In this document: piece by piece, positions 9,127 to 18,588 of the stretch | How the letters are laid out: each line of letters begins with the position of its first letter | Position numbering within the stretch: position 1 is the first letter of the stretch | Assembly: GCF_000183405.1 (NCBI RefSeq) | Contig: NC_014758.1 | Coordinates: forward strand, 1,302,001-1,366,000 | DNA: 64,000 bases | Direction: 5' to 3' | DNA from: Calditerrivibrio nitroreducens DSM 19672 | Lineage (GTDB): Bacteria > Chrysiogenota > Deferribacteres > Deferribacterales > Calditerrivibrionaceae | The notes under the pieces: model-generated | Databases searched by the model: none | Seen by the model: the letters and a program-made list of their open reading frames with translations, nothing else | What the model was told of the DNA's origin: nothing | Translations under genes and position numbers: made by a program

Positions 9127-9904
9127 CTCTTCTCCTGTACCTTACACCTACCCAGTTATCCTTTTCGATGTATCTATCCACTAAAAACATTTCATTGTCA
9201 AATGTTTTTAAAAAATAATCCATTTCATCTTTCAAAATACCAGAAAAAACAAGATAATGTGGATGTATTCCTAAGAAAAAATCTTTAAATTGAATAAGCA
9301 CACTACTGATAATATTTGCCACCACCACATCAAATCTTACCGATGATTTAAGAGATTCTGGACCACCCGCCCATATCATAATATCTTCCGCATTGTTTAA
9401 ACTTAAGTTCTCTTTTGTATTTTTTATTGCAGTACTATCATTATCAAAACCATACACCGAAGAAGCCCCGGATAATTTTGCTGCAATTGATAAAATACCG
9501 CTCCCGCATCCCACGTCGAGCACCTTTTTACCACAACAAACCTCTTCAAGAAGCGTAGCCGCAAGCTGCGTCGTGGGGTGATTCCCGGTACCAAATGCCA
9601 GTGCAGGGTTTATGAGTATCGTCTTCCCCTTTACAAAGTCTTTTGAATCAAATACATATTTTATACGTCCAGTGAGATTACCAGGTTTTAAAAACTCTTT
9701 CCATTTATCTTCCCAGCCAGTTTCTTCCACCACCTTAATCATCGGAGAATCGATAAAATCTATGATCATATCTTTATCTTCTTCTTCACAATAAATGGAG
9801 TACATAATCTTTTTGTCAAAATCATCCTCTATCAGCATTATCCCTTTTTCTTCGAGCAGTTCCAAAAGACCATCCGAAAATCTCTCAAATCTTATCTCTA
9901 TCAT
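9119..9904 (-). CDS. prmA: ribosomal protein L11 methyltransferase
   Basis: A SAM-dependent enzyme that trimethylates L11. Motifs seen are F-G-T-G-N-H-P-T-T (PrmA signature), V-L-D-V-G-C-G-S-G-I-L-S-I-A (SAM binding) and V-V-A-N-I-I (substrate N-x-x motif region). An in-frame start 51 bases further upstream would lie inside trmL. The ATG at 9904, just after the trmL stop and preceded by a G run, gives the expected N-terminus (M-I-E-I-R-F-E-R) and a normal length of 261 residues, so I chose it. Confidence 0.92.
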   Translation of the reverse strand: MIEIRFERFSDGLLELLEEKGIMLIEDDFDKKIMYSIYCEEEDKDMIIDFIDSPMIKVVEETGWEDKWKEFLKPGNLTGRIKYVFDSKDFVKGKTILINPALAFGTGNHPTTQLAATLLEEVCCGKKVLDVGCGSGILSIAAKLSGASSVYGFDNDSTAIKNTKENLSLNNAEDIMIWAGGPESLKSSVRFDVVVANIISSVLIQFKDFFLGIHPHYLVFSGILKDEMDYFLKTFDNEMFLVDRYIEKDNWVGVRYRRRDD

Positions 9905-9905
9905 A

Positions 9906-10376
9906 CTAAAAAAGCCCCCCAAAATTGTTCCTTCTAAGTATATCATAAAGCACAATCGCCACAGAATTGGATAAATTCTGACTTCTGATCTTATCGTTCA
10001 TCGGAATACGATACAATCTATCCATAAAACGATCCCTTATCATCTCCGGCAATCCCGAAGACTCATTTCCAAATATAGTGATAATATTATCCGACAAAGG
10101 GATCTCTGTATAATACTTTTCACCAAATTTACTTAAAAAAGCATATTCATAAATATTATCCGGAAATTGGCTAAAAAATTGTTCAAGAGTATCTACTTTA
10201 TGTAAAGTTACATACTCCCAATAATCAAGACCAGCTCTTTTTAAATATTTATCGGAAAGTGAAAAACCAAGCTTACCAATCAAAATCAATTCAACATCTG
10301 TTCCGGCACATAGTCGTGCAATATTGCCGGTATTTTGAGGTATTTCAGGTTCGAAAAGAGCAACCTTAAGAGTCAT
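9906..10376 (-). CDS. trmL: tRNA (cytidine/uridine-34-2'-O)-methyltransferase
   Basis: A SPOUT enzyme of about 156 residues that 2'-O-methylates the wobble base of leucine tRNAs. It shows P-E-I-P-Q-N-T-G-N-I-A-R, F-G-N-E-S-S-G-L-P and R-S-Q-N-L-S-N-S-V-A, the three TrmL/SpoU-class motifs, and has no extra RNA-binding domain, as is usual for TrmL. A TTG one codon upstream is in frame, but the ATG at 10376 overlaps the rsfS stop as TGATG and has GAGG before it, so it is preferred. Confidence 0.93.
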   Translation of the reverse strand: MTLKVALFEPEIPQNTGNIARLCAGTDVELILIGKLGFSLSDKYLKRAGLDYWEYVTLHKVDTLEQFFSQFPDNIYEYAFLSKFGEKYYTEIPLSDNIITIFGNESSGLPEMIRDRFMDRLYRIPMNDKIRSQNLSNSVAIVLYDILRRNNFGGLF

Positions 10377-10711
10377 CAAACCTCTACCTTATCACAAGCT
10401 CCCCAGATCGACTCAAGTTTATAATACTCCCTTTCCTGTTTACCCATTATATGTATCAAAATACTTCCAAAATCGATACACACCCACCTTGATATCCCAT
10501 ACCCTTCATCTTTCAATTTGGTAAGATTCTGCTCTTTGCAGACCTCTTCAGCATAATCCGCAAGTGATTTTATATGGGTGTCTGAGTTTCCTGTACAGAT
10601 TATCAGATAATCGGCAATGGAGGACACCTCCTTAATTTTGTAAATGACGACATTTTCCGCCATCTTTTCCAAGAGTTTCTCTTTTATCTTTCTCAAAACC
10701 TCTTCTATCAT
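10376..10711 (-). CDS. rsfS: ribosomal silencing factor RsfS (Iojap family)
   Basis: A 111-residue protein of the DUF143/Iojap family, which binds L14 and blocks subunit joining during starvation. Signature residues are A-D-Y-L-I-I-C-T-G-N-S-D-T-H, then W-V-C-I-D-F-G-S-I-L-I-H-I-M and R-E-Y-Y-K-L-E. The length is typical. It follows nadD with a one-base stop/start overlap (the common nadD-rsfS pairing) and overlaps trmL in the same way. Confidence 0.95.
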   Translation of the reverse strand: MIEEVLRKIKEKLLEKMAENVVIYKIKEVSSIADYLIICTGNSDTHIKSLADYAEEVCKEQNLTKLKDEGYGISRWVCIDFGSILIHIMGKQEREYYKLESIWGACDKVEV

Positions 10712-11352
10712 TAAACCTCCCGATAAAGATTATTATTTTTTATATATTCATATACCTTTTGGGGCAAAAAATCTATATATTCATCATTGGATAATAATTC
10801 TCTAATATCTGTACTCGATATCGGAACCTCTTTTATACGGGTAAGGATGATCTTTCTTTCCATACCGAATACAAAATCTTCAAAACGAATCACAAGTGGC
10901 AAGAGCTTCACTGGAATAGTATGCAACATCTTATCCATTGAATAATTTGGTCTATTGACCACCACAAAATTTGCAAGATCGAAGAGTTCTTCCCATTTAT
11001 TCCATGTTTTTATTGTGGCAAAGATATCAGTGCCCACTATAAAAAAAAGCTCGCTATTATGATAAATTTTATTAAATTCCACCAGAGTGTTATAGGTATA
11101 TGACTTCTTTGAAGAGCAGATTTCAATATCAGAGATATCAAAAACAGTCCGATCCAGATCTTCAATTGCAAGCTTTAACATCTGTATACGTTCTTCTGGT
11201 GAAGTATTTGGCAATTTTTTATGAGGAGGTATTTTAGAGGGGATGAAGTAGAATTTATCAAAATTGAATAGAGATTGAACCTCTATTGCAAGATTTATAT
11301 GCCCCTTATGAACAGGATTAAATGTACCTCCAAAGAGAGCTATTTTTTTCAA
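10711..11352 (-). CDS. nadD: nicotinate-nucleotide adenylyltransferase
   Basis: A 213-residue enzyme transferring AMP to nicotinate mononucleotide in NAD synthesis. The N-terminus has G-G-T-F-N-P-V-H-K-G-H, the HxGH nucleotidyltransferase motif. The C-terminal I-S-S-T-D-I-R is the second substrate-binding motif (ISSTxIR). It starts one base after proA and overlaps rsfS, inside the proB-tadA operon. Confidence 0.96.
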   Translation of the reverse strand: MKKIALFGGTFNPVHKGHINLAIEVQSLFNFDKFYFIPSKIPPHKKLPNTSPEERIQMLKLAIEDLDRTVFDISDIEICSSKKSYTYNTLVEFNKIYHNSELFFIVGTDIFATIKTWNKWEELFDLANFVVVNRPNYSMDKMLHTIPVKLLPLVIRFEDFVFGMERKIILTRIKEVPISSTDIRELLSNDEYIDFLPQKVYEYIKNNNLYREV

Positions 11353-11353
11353 C

Positions 11354-12583
11354 TTACCTTATCTGCCCTGTACCAAAAATTTGATATTTTGTTGTGGTTA
11401 GATCTCTTGCCCCCATTGGACCCCTGCAATGTAGTTTCTGGGTACTGATACCGATCTCAGCCCCGAGTCCAAATTCCCCCCCATCTGTAAATCTGGTGGA
11501 AGCATTTACATATACCGCAGCGGAATCAACAGAATCCAAAAAGATAAGGGCGTTACTGTAATTTTCAGTTACAATAGCATCAGAATGTCCTGATCCATAT
11601 TTATTGATATGATCAATAGCTTCAGAAATAGAATCCACAATCTTTATAGAAACCTTCAAATCTAGATACTCAGTACTCCAATCCGACTCATCCGCAGGTT
11701 TGACATACTTATACAATTGCGCTCTTTCACAGCCAACCATCTCTACGTTATTACTGTGGTATATCTCCACCATATCGGTAAGGAACTCCTCCGCCACAGC
11801 ATGATGCACCAGAAGGGTCTCCATCGCATTACATACACCGGGCCTACTTACTTTTGAATTGAGGGCTATACTTATGGCCATCTCCTTATCTGCAAATTGA
11901 TCGATGTACACATGACATACACCTTTGTCATGCTTTACTATAGGTATAAGGGAATGCTCCACCACATAAGAGATAAGATTTTCCCCTCCCCTTGGTATAA
12001 TAAGATCTATAAATCCTCTGGCTCTCAGCATCTTATCCATTATTGACCTATCCGGGTCTATTATTACGGATACAATATTTTCATCAAGGCCTATATCAAC
12101 AAGGGATTTTTTTATAATATCACCAAGAGCGATATTTGAAAAGCTTGCCTCTTTACCACCCCTTAATATAGCCGCATTACCGGATTTAATACACAGAGCT
12201 GCAGCATCGATGGTGACATTAGGTCTCGATTCATAAATTATACCAATCACCCCTATGGGAACTCTTACTTTATTTATTTTAAGTCCATTAGGTCTAATGG
12301 ACCCAGACTCCACAATCCCCACAGGATCATCCTGATTTATTATATCATTGACACCATTTATCATGGCATCTATACGCTTATCATTAAGGATTAGCCTATC
12401 TATTAGTGAACTTTTCAGATTTAGCTTTCTGGCATTTTCCACATCCTTCTCGTTTGCCAGGAGTATGTCCTTTCTAAACCTATCTAAGTTTGTAGCTATA
12501 CTTTTTAATAGATCATTTTTTCGGGAAGAAGTTAGTCTTGCTATCTGTTTTGATGAACTCTTAACATTTGCAAACAATTCCAC
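11354..12583 (-). CDS. proA: glutamate-5-semialdehyde dehydrogenase
   Basis: A 409-residue NADPH-dependent enzyme, second step of proline synthesis, reducing glutamyl-5-phosphate to the semialdehyde. The catalytic Cys lies in R-P-G-V-C-N-A-M-E-T, and the P-R-G-G and E-S-R-P-N-V-T motifs of gamma-glutamyl phosphate reductases are present. Its ATG follows the proB stop with no gap, so the two steps that share a labile intermediate are encoded together. Confidence 0.97.
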   Translation of the reverse strand: MELFANVKSSSKQIARLTSSRKNDLLKSIATNLDRFRKDILLANEKDVENARKLNLKSSLIDRLILNDKRIDAMINGVNDIINQDDPVGIVESGSIRPNGLKINKVRVPIGVIGIIYESRPNVTIDAAALCIKSGNAAILRGGKEASFSNIALGDIIKKSLVDIGLDENIVSVIIDPDRSIMDKMLRARGFIDLIIPRGGENLISYVVEHSLIPIVKHDKGVCHVYIDQFADKEMAISIALNSKVSRPGVCNAMETLLVHHAVAEEFLTDMVEIYHSNNVEMVGCERAQLYKYVKPADESDWSTEYLDLKVSIKIVDSISEAIDHINKYGSGHSDAIVTENYSNALIFLDSVDSAAVYVNASTRFTDGGEFGLGAEIGISTQKLHCRGPMGARDLTTTKYQIFGTGQIR

Positions 12584-13723
12584 CTATACCCCCTTTCTCT
12601 TTGATAATACAAGATCATCCTTATGTATGACCTCATCACCTATTTTAAAGCCAAGGATCTGATCTATCTTATCGCTCTTAACCCCTTTAATCTTTTTAAC
12701 ATCAGACGATGAGTATCTTGTTTTCCCTCTGGCTATTTCAATGCCGTATATATCCACAACTTTTACCACATCCCCCACCCCAAACTTTCCTGAAACATCT
12801 AAAATTCCAGAAGGCAATAGTGAACCATTCATCTCAGAAATAGCTCTAACAGCACCATTATCAATTATTATTTCACCTTTTGGGGTGGCCGCATAAGCAA
12901 TCCAAAATTTTCTTTTATCCTTTACATCCTCCACATGGGAAAAAAACGTCCCGATTTCATCTCCGATTAAAAATCTTTTTACATTATAAGGGTCTTTACC
13001 ATTTATTATCCCCACATAACACCCGGAGTCAAGAGCTTTTCTTGCTGCCACCAGCTTGGTTTTCATACCACCCGTTCCTACACCAGAAACTGACTCACCA
13101 GCTACATTTAAAATATCTTCGTTTAGAAATTTTACTTCTTTTATCAGCGTTGCATCGGGATATTTCAACGGATTCTTATCAAAGAGCCCATCCACATCTG
13201 AAAGGATAAGCAGCATATCCGCCCCCAGGAGACCACCCACCAATGCTGATAGGTTATCGTTATCGCCAAAGGTTTCCACATATTTCAGCTCATGTACAGC
13301 AACAGTATCATTTTCGTTTATTATTGGAATTACCCCCATATCAAGAAGTCTTTTAATCGTAGTTCTAGCATTCAGATACCTTTTTCTGTTGGAAAAATCA
13401 TCTTTAACAAGTAAAACCTGACCAACAATTAGATTGTATTTTTTAAAAGCATCCTCGTAATATTGAATAAGCTTAGCCTGCCCCACCGCAGCACACGCCT
13501 GTTTGTCAGCAATATCCTTTGGTTTAGATTTAAACCCAAGAAGCTTAAATCCCGCCGCCACAGCACCAGAGGAAACAATCACTATATTTTTGATATCTGC
13601 TCTTATTTCAGATATAACAGAAGCAAGTTTAGATAAAAAATCCTTATCAATCTTATCTTTACCCGCAATAATACTGCTACCTATCTTTATAACAACTGTA
13701 TTTATTTTCGGTAATTTCCTCAT
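12584..13723 (-). CDS. proB: glutamate 5-kinase with PUA domain
   Basis: A 379-residue kinase catalysing the committed step of proline synthesis. The amino-acid kinase domain (1-260) shows K-I-G-S-S-I, S-S-G-A-V-A-A-G, N-E-N-D-T-V and G-T-G-G-M-K-T-K. The C-terminal 80 or so residues form a PUA domain, as in the long bacterial ProB type. Feedback inhibition by proline is a family property. It is the first gene of an eight-gene operon running to tadA. A clear ribosome-binding site is not visible before the ATG. Confidence 0.97.
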   Translation of the reverse strand: MRKLPKINTVVIKIGSSIIAGKDKIDKDFLSKLASVISEIRADIKNIVIVSSGAVAAGFKLLGFKSKPKDIADKQACAAVGQAKLIQYYEDAFKKYNLIVGQVLLVKDDFSNRKRYLNARTTIKRLLDMGVIPIINENDTVAVHELKYVETFGDNDNLSALVGGLLGADMLLILSDVDGLFDKNPLKYPDATLIKEVKFLNEDILNVAGESVSGVGTGGMKTKLVAARKALDSGCYVGIINGKDPYNVKRFLIGDEIGTFFSHVEDVKDKRKFWIAYAATPKGEIIIDNGAVRAISEMNGSLLPSGILDVSGKFGVGDVVKVVDIYGIEIARGKTRYSSSDVKKIKGVKSDKIDQILGFKIGDEVIHKDDLVLSKRKGV

Positions 13724-13822
13724 GTTTTAGATAATATATAATTTTTTTCAGAAATCAATAAAATAATACGTTATTTCTTATTATCTTTAATAATTTCTAA
13801 CAATTTAAAATATAATAAAAAA

Positions 13823-14584
13823 TCACTTACTGTCCTTCTCTTCTTGGTACAGAGATAATAATTTTCTTTTGGGTTTATTTTTGAAAAATAGTTTCCAGGC
13901 AAATCCCAGTATACTATCTCCAAAACTTACAGCTTTTCTTGGGATGGCAAGTGGGTCGATATCCTGCGTTATAGAAGATCTCTCACAGGTGACACCTGTG
14001 AGATAACCAGCCTCCTGTGTGATCTTCATAATCTCGATATTATGATCCCCGTATGGGTAGCAAAAATGTTTCACCTCTTCACCAAGAAGATCCTCTAAAA
14101 CTTTTTTGCTTTTTTCTATATCGTTTTTAGCCACATAATACTCCTGCTGGGTCAATCTCAGATGATCATATCCATGGGAACCAAAGAGTATCCCATATTT
14201 TTTTAGTTCTCTAATCTGCTGAACACTCATTAATTGAGCTGGAAAATGCCCATCTTTTTCAAGCCAATCTGCCTTATCACCTATTTTACCTGCCACAAGG
14301 TATACAATCGCACTAAATCCATACTCCTGTAAAGCTGGAAAAGCATACTCATAGAAATTTTCATACCCATCATCGAAAGTCAAAACAACAGATTTTTCAG
14401 GTATTTCTTTCTTACCAGAAAGATAAAGATATATATCATCAAGGGTAACCGATTTGTATCCATACATTTTCATCAAACCTAACTGAGATCTGAATCTACC
14501 CACATCGCAATACGTAGCTTTATGTGTGGTAATATTTTTAAATTTACCCACCTGATGATACATCAAAACGTTAATTTGAGACAT
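13823..14584 (-). CDS. polysaccharide deacetylase (NodB/CE4 family)
   Basis: A 253-residue protein with the CE4 motifs: V-V-L-T-F-D-D-G-Y-E (motif 1; Asp-Asp for base and metal), S-H-G-Y-D-H-L-R-L (motif 2; His-His metal ligands) and F-C-Y-P-Y-G (motif 3). Such enzymes remove N-acetyl groups from surface glycans. There is no signal peptide, so it probably acts on the cytoplasmic face of the membrane or on an intermediate. It follows the glycosyltransferase by 9 bases with a good GGAG site, which points to a joint role in cell-surface sugar assembly. Confidence 0.87.
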   Translation of the reverse strand: MSQINVLMYHQVGKFKNITTHKATYCDVGRFRSQLGLMKMYGYKSVTLDDIYLYLSGKKEIPEKSVVLTFDDGYENFYEYAFPALQEYGFSAIVYLVAGKIGDKADWLEKDGHFPAQLMSVQQIRELKKYGILFGSHGYDHLRLTQQEYYVAKNDIEKSKKVLEDLLGEEVKHFCYPYGDHNIEIMKITQEAGYLTGVTCERSSITQDIDPLAIPRKAVSFGDSILGFAWKLFFKNKPKRKLLSLYQEEKDSK

Positions 14585-14593
14585 GATAACTCC

Positions 14594-15649
14594 TTAATTC
14601 TTTAACTCATGGTAAAGTTTTAAAATACTTTTATACATGATATCAGCACTAAATCTGTCATTAAAACTTTTCTTTGCATTCATCCCCATCTGTTCTCTTA
14701 AGTGATGATCATCATAAAGTTGTTTCATATATCGTGCCATCTCTTTAGCATTGTCACTTTGGAAAACAAAGCCATTTACTCCATGCTCAACTGCCTCCGG
14801 AATACCACCAGTGTTCGCTCCAACCACAGGTAATCCAGCCCCTAGAGCCTCCAATATTGCAAGTGGCATCGCTTCCCTTCTGGATGGAGCTAGAAAAATA
14901 TCTATCATTGCTAGATAAGGATACACATTATCCTGCTGTCCAACAATAAAAACATTTTCAGAAAGCCCCATTTTACTAATCTTATCTTTTACCACCTGCC
15001 CAAACTCAGTGTTAAAATCCCCCACAAATATCAATTTGCCCCTTCTACCAATTTCATCAAAAGCCTCCAGAGCTATATCATGCCCCTTCTCATGTATTAT
15101 ACGAGAAATCATACCAAACAATACCTCATCCTTATCTATACACAACTCTTTTCTCAATCTTAATCTATCTTCAACAGTCACAAGAGGCTCAATTACCCCA
15201 TTATAGATGACTCTTAACTTATTTTTATCATAACCTTTCTGCAATAAAAAATTTTTTACAGCATTTGATACGCATATTATTTTATCAACATACTGAAAAT
15301 GTTTCCATGTATTGGTGGAATGGGCGGTGGCTACGGAAGGAATTTTTAAGTATCTAGAAGCAAGCCCGGCATAAAAAGCACCTCTTGTGAGGTGTCCATG
15401 TATTATTTCAGGCTTAAATCTCTTTAAGACTTTAATAATCCTAACGAATGAAAATATATCATAAAACCCATGCATCGGTATATGGTGCTGCTCTACTCCA
15501 ACGATGTTTAATTGCTCTGACAACCAGGAGTCTTTTGGGCCCAAAAAAACAACTTCATGGTTTTCTTTTTTAAGCAACTGGGCTAATGTTAAAAGGTGTT
15601 TCTCAGCACCACCAAGCTTATGGCTGTGTAAAACGAAAGCAACTTTCAA
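14594..15649 (-). CDS. glycosyltransferase family 4 (GT-B), TTG start
   Basis: A 351-residue GT4-type transferase. The N-terminal domain has the acceptor loop L-G-G-A-E-K-H-L, and the C-terminal domain has the nucleotide-sugar site with P-S-R-R-E-A-M-P-L-A-I-L-E-A-L-G (E-x7-E) and A-N-T-G-G-I-P-E. It probably adds a sugar to lipopolysaccharide or another envelope glycan. The frame opens with TTG (M-K-V-A-F-V-L-H) 8 bases after GGAG, and no ATG fits, so TTG is the likely start. Sugar specificity cannot be told. Confidence 0.88.
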   Translation of the reverse strand: MKVAFVLHSHKLGGAEKHLLTLAQLLKKENHEVVFLGPKDSWLSEQLNIVGVEQHHIPMHGFYDIFSFVRIIKVLKRFKPEIIHGHLTRGAFYAGLASRYLKIPSVATAHSTNTWKHFQYVDKIICVSNAVKNFLLQKGYDKNKLRVIYNGVIEPLVTVEDRLRLRKELCIDKDEVLFGMISRIIHEKGHDIALEAFDEIGRRGKLIFVGDFNTEFGQVVKDKISKMGLSENVFIVGQQDNVYPYLAMIDIFLAPSRREAMPLAILEALGAGLPVVGANTGGIPEAVEHGVNGFVFQSDNAKEMARYMKQLYDDHHLREQMGMNAKKSFNDRFSADIMYKSILKLYHELKN

Positions 15650-15703
15650 ATGGTAATCTCCTATTTTTGAAAACTTATAGAAGATTTTATAAATTTAAGC
15701 AAT

Positions 15704-15726
15704 AAAAAAAGCCCCCTCTCGGGGGC
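15704..15726 (-). terminator. intrinsic terminator of sdhCDAB
   Basis: On the minus strand GCCCCC-GAGA-GGGGGC forms a 6-bp stem (15711-15726), flanked by A/T pairs and followed by seven T. It starts 7 bases after the sdhB stop. Confidence 0.88.
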
Positions 15727-15732
15727 TTTTTA

Positions 15733-16452
15733 TTAGTATCCTCTTTCGAGGAGCATTCTTCTGATACCAACAATAGCCTTTGTGGGGTTGAGCTGTTTTG
15801 GACATGCCTCAACACAGTTATATATAGTATGGCATCTCCATACCCCATGTTTGTCATTAAGAATTGGAAGTCTATCCTCAGCACCTTCATCTCTTGAGTC
15901 AATAAGATATCTGTATGCCCTCAAAAATGCATTTGGCCCCAAATATTTCTCATCAGCCCAATAAGATGGACATGAAGAAGAACAGCACCCGCACAGGATA
16001 CATTCATAAAGACCATCCAGAAGCTTTCTGTCTTCAGGTGACTGATAAAACTCTTTATCTGGAGCTGGGCTTTTCCTGATAAGATATGGTTTTACCGTGA
16101 TGAACTTCTGGAAGAAATCATCCACATCTGTCACGAGGTCCCTTATAACCTTCATACCAGGTAGAGGCTGGATTACGATATGGTCAGTCCCAAGATCCTC
16201 TATTTTTGTCATACAGGAGAGCATATTAACACCATTTACGTTTAAGCCATCAGATCCACAAACACCCTCACGGCAGGATCTTCTAAAACTCAGAGTTGGG
16301 TCAAGCTCCCATTTAACCTGGTTGAGTCCTTCTAATAAGAGCATACCAGATCTTCTGATTTCCACTTTGTATGTTTGATAATAGGGTTCTTTATCTTTTT
16401 CAGGGTCGTATCTAAAAATTTCAAATGTTACAAATTTATTTGTACTCATCAT
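15733..16452 (-). CDS. sdhB: succinate dehydrogenase/fumarate reductase iron-sulfur subunit
   Basis: A 239-residue electron-transfer subunit carrying three clusters. The N-terminal 2Fe-2S site is C-R-E-G-V-C-G-S-D-G plus a later Cys. The C-terminal ferredoxin-like part has C-I-L-C-G-C-C-S-S-S-C-P and C-H-T-I-Y-N-C-V-E-A-C-P-K for the 4Fe-4S and 3Fe-4S clusters. It passes electrons from SdhA to quinone at SdhCD. Two ATG codons are in tandem after GGAGG; the second (16449) has the better spacing. It is the last gene of the operon, 11 bases after sdhA. Confidence 0.96.
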   Translation of the reverse strand: MMSTNKFVTFEIFRYDPEKDKEPYYQTYKVEIRRSGMLLLEGLNQVKWELDPTLSFRRSCREGVCGSDGLNVNGVNMLSCMTKIEDLGTDHIVIQPLPGMKVIRDLVTDVDDFFQKFITVKPYLIRKSPAPDKEFYQSPEDRKLLDGLYECILCGCCSSSCPSYWADEKYLGPNAFLRAYRYLIDSRDEGAEDRLPILNDKHGVWRCHTIYNCVEACPKQLNPTKAIVGIRRMLLERGY

Positions 16453-16463
16453 AATCCTCCCTA

Positions 16464-18233
16464 TTAATATACTCTTGGTTTTGGTGGGAATGTTTCAACG
16501 GTAAGAGGTTTCATACGTACCGGTCTATAATCTATCTTAATATTCCCATCACCATCAAGAGTAACTTCTGTATGCTTGTGGAAATTCGCATCGTCCCTTT
16601 CTGGATAATCTTCTCTTGCATGACCACCCCTGGATTCTTTCCTCATTAGTGCTGCTTCCGTGAGAGCCTGTGCAACGAGAACCATGTTATTCAGCTCGAG
16701 AGCTTCAATAAGTTCAAGGTTGTATATAGAAGATTTATCATTTACCCTGTAGTCATCAAGTTGTTTCTTCAGATCTGCAAGAATCCCTTTTGCGGTAGTC
16801 ATAGTTTCTTCTGTTCTAAACACACCGACATATTTCTCCATACACTCGGTAAGTGTCTTATACATAGGTCCAAATGTATTTTTACCATTAGAATTCAAGA
16901 ATTTCTGCAGAAGAGCTATACCTTCCTGACCTGCATTTTCAGCAAGAGGAACAAAATTATTTTCTTTAGCATACTTAGCAGACTGCTCACCTGCCGTCCT
17001 ACCGAATACAACAAGGTCAAGAAGTGAGTTTGTACCAAGTCTGTTGGCCCCATGAACTGATGCGGATGCAATTTCACCTGCAGCAAAGAAGCCAGGTACA
17101 GGCTCTTCTGGATTTGGACCAACTGCTCTAATAACATTAGTAAGGTAATTTGTGGGGATCCCGCCATTCTGATAATGAGCTGTGGGCATAACAGGGATAG
17201 GTTCTTTGGTACAGTCCACACCCGCAAATACCAGAGCAAGTTCATGAATACCTGGGAGTTTTTCATGAATAGCTTCAGCACCGATATGATCTATCTTCAA
17301 AAGAACATGATCTTTGTTTGGTCCCACACCTCTACCTGCAAGAACCTCTTTCACCATTGATCTCGATACGATATCTCTTGGGGCAAGGTCTTTAATTGTT
17401 GGAGCGTATCTCTCCATAAACCTTTCACCCTGAGCATTAAGAAGTATACCACCTTCACCCCTAACACCTTCTGTGATAAGGTTTCCAGCAAGGTAGATAC
17501 CTGTTGGGTGGAACTGTATAAATTCTGCATCACTCCACGAAAATCCTTTTCTAAGAGCCAATGCCAGACCATCACCAGTATTGATATGGGCATTTGAGTT
17601 TGTCTTGAATATTCTACAGCAACCACCAGTGGCAAATACTACGGCTTTGGCGTGGAAAATATGGAAACCACCATTCTTAATATCCCAGCATAGAACTCCG
17701 TTTACTGCCCCTTCGTTTGTGAGAAGCTCAAGGGCATAAAACTCACTAAAAAATTGTGTCTTCTGGGCAACAGCTTTTTCAAAAAGAGTCTGCAGCATTA
17801 CGTGACCTGTCCTATCTGCTGCATAGCATGCCCTTTTTACAGGTCTTTTACCAAACTCCGCAGTGTGACCACCAAAAGGCCTCTGGGCTATTTTACCTTC
17901 AGCAGTTCTACTGAAAGGCACCCCAATGTGTTCAAGCTCTATTATGTATTGTGGAGCAAGCTTGGTCATATATTCGCAAGCATCCTGATCTGCAAGATAG
18001 TCACTACCTTTAACAGTATCATACATGTGCCAGATCCAATGATCCTCTTCAAGGTTACCCAAAGCTGCAGAGATACCTCCCTGAGCTGAAATTGTGTGGC
18101 TTCTTGTAGGATACACCTCAGAGATTACAGCGGTGCTAACATACTGAGATGCCACCTGAGCAGCATTAAGCCCTGCACCACCTGCACCCAAAACAACCAC
18201 ATCATATTTATGATATTCTACTTTTACTGACAT
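16464..18233 (-). CDS. sdhA: succinate dehydrogenase flavoprotein subunit
   Basis: A 589-residue flavoprotein oxidising succinate to fumarate. It shows the FAD dinucleotide fold V-L-G-A-G-G-A-G-L-N-A-A, the covalent-FAD His in R-S-H-T-I-S-A-Q-G-G, the active-site region H-P-T-G-I-Y and E-G-V-R-G-E-G-G, and a C-terminal R-x-P-R-V-Y end. Its length and motifs fit the SdhA (aerobic/proteobacterial) type rather than soluble fumarate reductases. With citrate synthase in the same window it supports a TCA cycle. Confidence 0.97.
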   Translation of the reverse strand: MSVKVEYHKYDVVVLGAGGAGLNAAQVASQYVSTAVISEVYPTRSHTISAQGGISAALGNLEEDHWIWHMYDTVKGSDYLADQDACEYMTKLAPQYIIELEHIGVPFSRTAEGKIAQRPFGGHTAEFGKRPVKRACYAADRTGHVMLQTLFEKAVAQKTQFFSEFYALELLTNEGAVNGVLCWDIKNGGFHIFHAKAVVFATGGCCRIFKTNSNAHINTGDGLALALRKGFSWSDAEFIQFHPTGIYLAGNLITEGVRGEGGILLNAQGERFMERYAPTIKDLAPRDIVSRSMVKEVLAGRGVGPNKDHVLLKIDHIGAEAIHEKLPGIHELALVFAGVDCTKEPIPVMPTAHYQNGGIPTNYLTNVIRAVGPNPEEPVPGFFAAGEIASASVHGANRLGTNSLLDLVVFGRTAGEQSAKYAKENNFVPLAENAGQEGIALLQKFLNSNGKNTFGPMYKTLTECMEKYVGVFRTEETMTTAKGILADLKKQLDDYRVNDKSSIYNLELIEALELNNMVLVAQALTEAALMRKESRGGHAREDYPERDDANFHKHTEVTLDGDGNIKIDYRPVRMKPLTVETFPPKPRVY

Positions 18234-18255
18234 ATTCTATACCTCTCCTTAATTT

Positions 18256-18576
18256 TTATAGACCAGAAACTACTTTGAGAGCCAAAACAGCTGCTGTAAC
18301 ACCAATAATCCAGTAGATAGCAAGGATTATAGCCCTCCAAATAGTTGATTTAACATAATCATCTGTTATCATCTTAAAACCATTCAACGTATGAAAAATA
18401 CCGAAAGCAAATAATGGACCCAAAACGATACTTTTAAGTCCCCACTCACCAGATTTTATCATAGAAAAGAAGTGAACTGCAATTACTACAATAAGAATTA
18501 CTCCAGAAACCCTTTGCAACAGCCATTCAAACAAACCTGAATCGCTATGACCATTATATTTATAACCTTTAATCAT
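18256..18576 (-). CDS. sdhD: succinate dehydrogenase membrane anchor subunit
   Basis: A 106-residue protein with three hydrophobic helices. It starts with an amphipathic stretch ending L-L-Q-R-V-S-G-V-I-L (the R-x-S-G quinone-site motif) and has His in G-I-F-H-T-L-N-G-F-K, the position of the heme b ligand, followed by D-D-Y. It resembles SdhC in the same operon, as expected for paired anchors. The C/D assignment is by gene order and could be reversed. Confidence 0.88.
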   Translation of the reverse strand: MIKGYKYNGHSDSGLFEWLLQRVSGVILIVVIAVHFFSMIKSGEWGLKSIVLGPLFAFGIFHTLNGFKMITDDYVKSTIWRAIILAIYWIIGVTAAVLALKVVSGL

Positions 18577-18588
18577 ATATTACCTCCC

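Noticed and set aside
9905-9955. Longer prmA start
   Set aside because: It overlaps trmL, and the added residues are a shadow of trmL's other frame.
12880-13730. Plus-strand frames opposite proB
   Set aside because: They are antisense shadows of a strongly conserved gene, with no ribosome sites or recognisable motifs.
16761-18089. Plus-strand frames opposite sdhA
   Set aside because: They are antisense shadows of sdhA; no start signals or protein similarity.
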